A stretch of 64,000 bases of DNA from Nitrospirillum amazonense (GTDB taxonomy: Bacteria; Pseudomonadota; Alphaproteobacteria; Azospirillales; Azospirillaceae). Made by a program: the position numbers and the translations under genes. Of the stretch, positions 62,526 through 64,000 are shown piece after piece; position 1 is the first letter of the stretch; every line of letters starts with the position of its first letter. Where the stretch lies: contig NZ_VITV01000001.1 of assembly GCF_007828035.1 (NCBI RefSeq), positions 372,001 to 436,000 of the forward strand. Direction: 5' to 3'. The notes under the pieces were generated by a model, which worked only from the letters and a program-made list of their open reading frames with translations, was not told the DNA's origin and did not search any database.

Positions 62526-62600
62526 GGCAGCGTAGCTCAGTGGTAGAGCAGGGGAATCATAATCCCTTGGTCGGGGGTTCAAATCCCTCCGCTGCTACCA
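62526..62600 (+). tRNA. tRNA-Met (CAU anticodon, elongator)
   Basis: The cloverleaf has acceptor GGCAGCG pairing with CGCTGCT (one G-T at the first pair), D-arm GCTCAGTGGTAGAGC, anticodon arm GGGGAATCATAATCCCT with CAT, T-arm GGGGGTTCAAATCCCTC and an encoded CCA. The T-arm and AATCATAATC loop fit alphaproteobacterial elongator Met; a lysidine-modified tRNA-Ile2 with the same CAU anticodon cannot be fully excluded. Confidence 0.92.
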
Positions 62601-62637
62601 ATTCGGTGGTGTCTAACCCGCACCCGCCGCTTACACG

Positions 62638-62680
62638 AACCCCTGGGGCGACCTGCACGGACCCCAGGGGTTTGTTGTTT
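62638..62680 (+). terminator. Terminator after tRNA-Met
   Basis: AACCCCTGGGG (62638-62648) and CCCCAGGGGTT (62662-62672) form an 11-bp stem followed by TGTTGTTT. Confidence 0.85.
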
Positions 62681-62697
62681 CTGAACATCGCGATAGC

Positions 62698-63219
62698 TTA
62701 CTGGCCCACGGTGTTGCCGACCGACCCCGGTTCCGGCGTCTCCCCACCCAGGACACGCACGAACAGCAGTTCGTCGCCCTCGCTGCTGGCCAGCGTCAGG
62801 GTATCCAGATCGCGGCCGGGATCACGCTCGCGGGTCAGGGTGGTGGCGTTGGCCAGGACGTTCAGGTAGTCCTGCTCCAGCTTGGCGCGTTCCGGCGACA
62901 GGCAGGCCATGCGGGTGGTGGCGGCCGGCAGCACCTGCAGGTATCCCCCGCCCAGGGTATAGCCACCGCGATAGCGGTTGCAGCCGGCACTGCCCGACAG
63001 GATGTTGGCCGCCCCATCGCGGCTGAAGCGTATGCTGATAGGCCCGCCGTTGCCGCCGGGCATGAGGGGATAGGCGCCGCCGTTGCGCTGCTGCCAGTGC
63101 TGCAGTTCCCACCCCGTGCCGGCCAGGTCCTCCGCCGAGACGTTGGACACGGGCGTGGGCATGGAGCACCCGACCAGGGCCAGAGCCGCCAGGCACATGA
63201 TCGCAACGGTACGCAGCAT
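62698..63219 (-). CDS. META-domain lipoprotein (HslJ-like)
   Basis: A 173-residue lipoprotein. The leader MLRTVAIMCLAALALVGCSM carries the lipobox LVGC with lipidated Cys18. The META domain (~30-135) includes GTGWELQHWQQRNGGAYPLM, ISIRFSRDGAANILSGSAGC, NRYRGGYTLGGGYLQVLPAA and TTRMACLSPERAKLEQDYLN. META proteins such as HslJ relate to heat shock and novobiocin resistance, with an unknown mechanism. ATG 63219 gives proper spacing from GGGGAGG. Confidence 0.88.
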   Translation of the reverse strand: MLRTVAIMCLAALALVGCSMPTPVSNVSAEDLAGTGWELQHWQQRNGGAYPLMPGGNGGPISIRFSRDGAANILSGSAGCNRYRGGYTLGGGYLQVLPAATTRMACLSPERAKLEQDYLNVLANATTLTRERDPGRDLDTLTLASSEGDELLFVRVLGGETPEPGSVGNTVGQ

Positions 63220-63332
63220 CCTCATCCTCCCCAAGGTGTCGGCAAGCCCTTGTTCCGCATGCCGAATGTGGTGAGGTCAGACTACGCGCGGGCAAAACCG
63301 CTGGCGATACCCCTTAAGCGTGCGCCGTCCGG

Positions 63333-64000
63333 CTAGGGGGCCTTGCCCTCCGGCCTAAGCGGGTCCGTTTTCCAGAACCAGGCGAAGGCGCGGGCGTATT
63401 CCGCCGCCGTCTCCGCCGTGCTGCCGGGCGTGGTCGCCAGGCTGTGGTCGGCACCGGAAATGCGCCGCAGGGTGACGTCGCGTCCATTGGCGAGCAGCGT
63501 GGCGGCCGTCAGTTCCAGTGACAGCAGGGGTGTGGCCTGGTCCTCCGTCCCGCCGGCCAGGTAGACCCTCGCCTTGGACCGCCGCAGTTCCTCCGCGGCC
63601 GAAACCCGCAAGAAGGAACTCCACCGCCGATAAGGGTGGCCCCAGACGAAGGTGGTGGCGTTGTCGGGGTCGGCGTTGATGGCCCGTACCTGGTCCGCCA
63701 ACCCGTCCAGCCCGTCACGCCCGACATGGGCCCAGCCGCCGCCCAGGTAGGCGAAGGCGATGATGTCGAACAGTTGCGTGGGCCCGCCGGCGCCGAAGGC
63801 CGCGACATCGGTGATGGTGGCGTCGTGCCCCGCCAGCAAGGCCGCCATCACCGCCCCTTCGGAATGGCCGAAAGCCAGGGTGCGGGCCCCGTCCACCCCC
63901 GGCTGTCCCCGCGCGTCGGCCAGCGCCGCCTGCAGCGCGGCCAGCCAGCGCTCCGCCGTGAAGTCCTGGTTGAAACGGGCATCGCAGCCTTCCGCCCCCG
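63333..64000 (-). CDS. Alpha/beta hydrolase, partial (N-terminus off window)
   Basis: The open frame continues through the right edge without a start (GCDARFNQDFTAERWLAALQ upstream of the GTG at 63896). At least 222 residues are present. Nucleophile Ser is in LAFGHSEGAVMAALLAGHDA, an acid is in VYLAGGTEDQATPL and the His is in RISGADHSLATTPG. This is an S9/DLH-like hydrolase of the dipeptidyl-peptidase or esterase type. The missing 5' part probably holds a signal peptide, as in related proteins. Function unknown. Confidence 0.8.
   Translation of the reverse strand, partial: GAEGCDARFNQDFTAERWLAALQAALADARGQPGVDGARTLAFGHSEGAVMAALLAGHDATITDVAAFGAGGPTQLFDIIAFAYLGGGWAHVGRDGLDGLADQVRAINADPDNATTFVWGHPYRRWSSFLRVSAAEELRRSKARVYLAGGTEDQATPLLSLELTAATLLANGRDVTLRRISGADHSLATTPGSTAETAAEYARAFAWFWKTDPLRPEGKAP

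Noticed and set aside
62526-62600. tRNA-Ile2 (lysidine CAU) instead of tRNA-Met
   Set aside because: Anticodon loop and T-arm fit alphaproteobacterial elongator Met better, though not decisively; stated in the entry.

Overview
The window is GC-rich, densely coded bacterial chromosome. The CheY-CheZ pair, a BigR/persulfide-dioxygenase/YeeE-YedE cluster, a class II DAHP synthase, TPR-glycosyltransferase proteins, a DUF2252 protein and many signal-peptide-bearing orphan proteins point to an alphaproteobacterium, most likely of the Azospirillales/Rhodospirillales type (Azospirillum/Nitrospirillum-like). The lineage is inferred from gene content; there is no rRNA here. No CRISPR array, integrase, transposase or complete insertion sequence was seen.

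Layout. 1-3635 looks phage- or mobile-element-like: a small XRE repressor faces a three-gene leftward operon of unknown proteins, the last cut by the window edge, and a second divergent pair follows. G3-AT-C3 operator-like boxes recur in both intergenic regions. 3654-11086 holds envelope and orphan genes: a small membrane protein, a double NIPSNAP protein, a Tat-exported protein facing a WYL regulator, a TonB receptor with a 30-bp palindrome upstream, and a DUF2252 protein. 11335-13939 is housekeeping: tRNA-Thr, dcd and murA. 14021-27002 has a LysR regulator, a crotonase, a beta-propeller diguanylate cyclase with an orphan periplasmic binding protein, an FKBP isomerase, a glycosyltransferase, cheY-cheZ and a membrane protein/XRE pair. 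27091-31744 has two paralogous TPR-glycosyltransferases flanking an orphan bufferin (DUF2282) precursor.

32022-36778 has a ClC antiporter, a MetX-like hydrolase and a sulfide/persulfide detoxification regulon (persulfide dioxygenase facing bigR-pmpA-pmpB). 36914-45130 has a PAS-MCP-PilZ chemoreceptor, two small secreted genes (one with a poly-His mature peptide) sharing a 24-bp upstream element, a frameshifted DUF3291 gene, chorismate mutase, a large FecR/DUF6600 protein and a ferritin-like diiron protein. 45517-64000 has an uncharacterised LPGHWVG-motif protein, hydrolase/TetR/racemase genes, an exported ClpP-fold protein, OsmC, class II DAHP synthase, a subtilisin autotransporter, DUF1993, a GST, a secreted isoaspartyl-peptidase/amidohydrolase operon, a DUF4188/TetR pair, an AmpG permease, tRNA-Met and a META lipoprotein, and it ends inside a hydrolase.

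Recurring themes are divergent regulator/target pairs with visible dyad operators (WYL, BigR, two TetR, XRE), many exported orphan proteins, and three genes whose 3' ends carry short tandem duplications that repeat the stop codon. All calls come from reading the sequence; family names rest on recognised motifs, and no database search was run.
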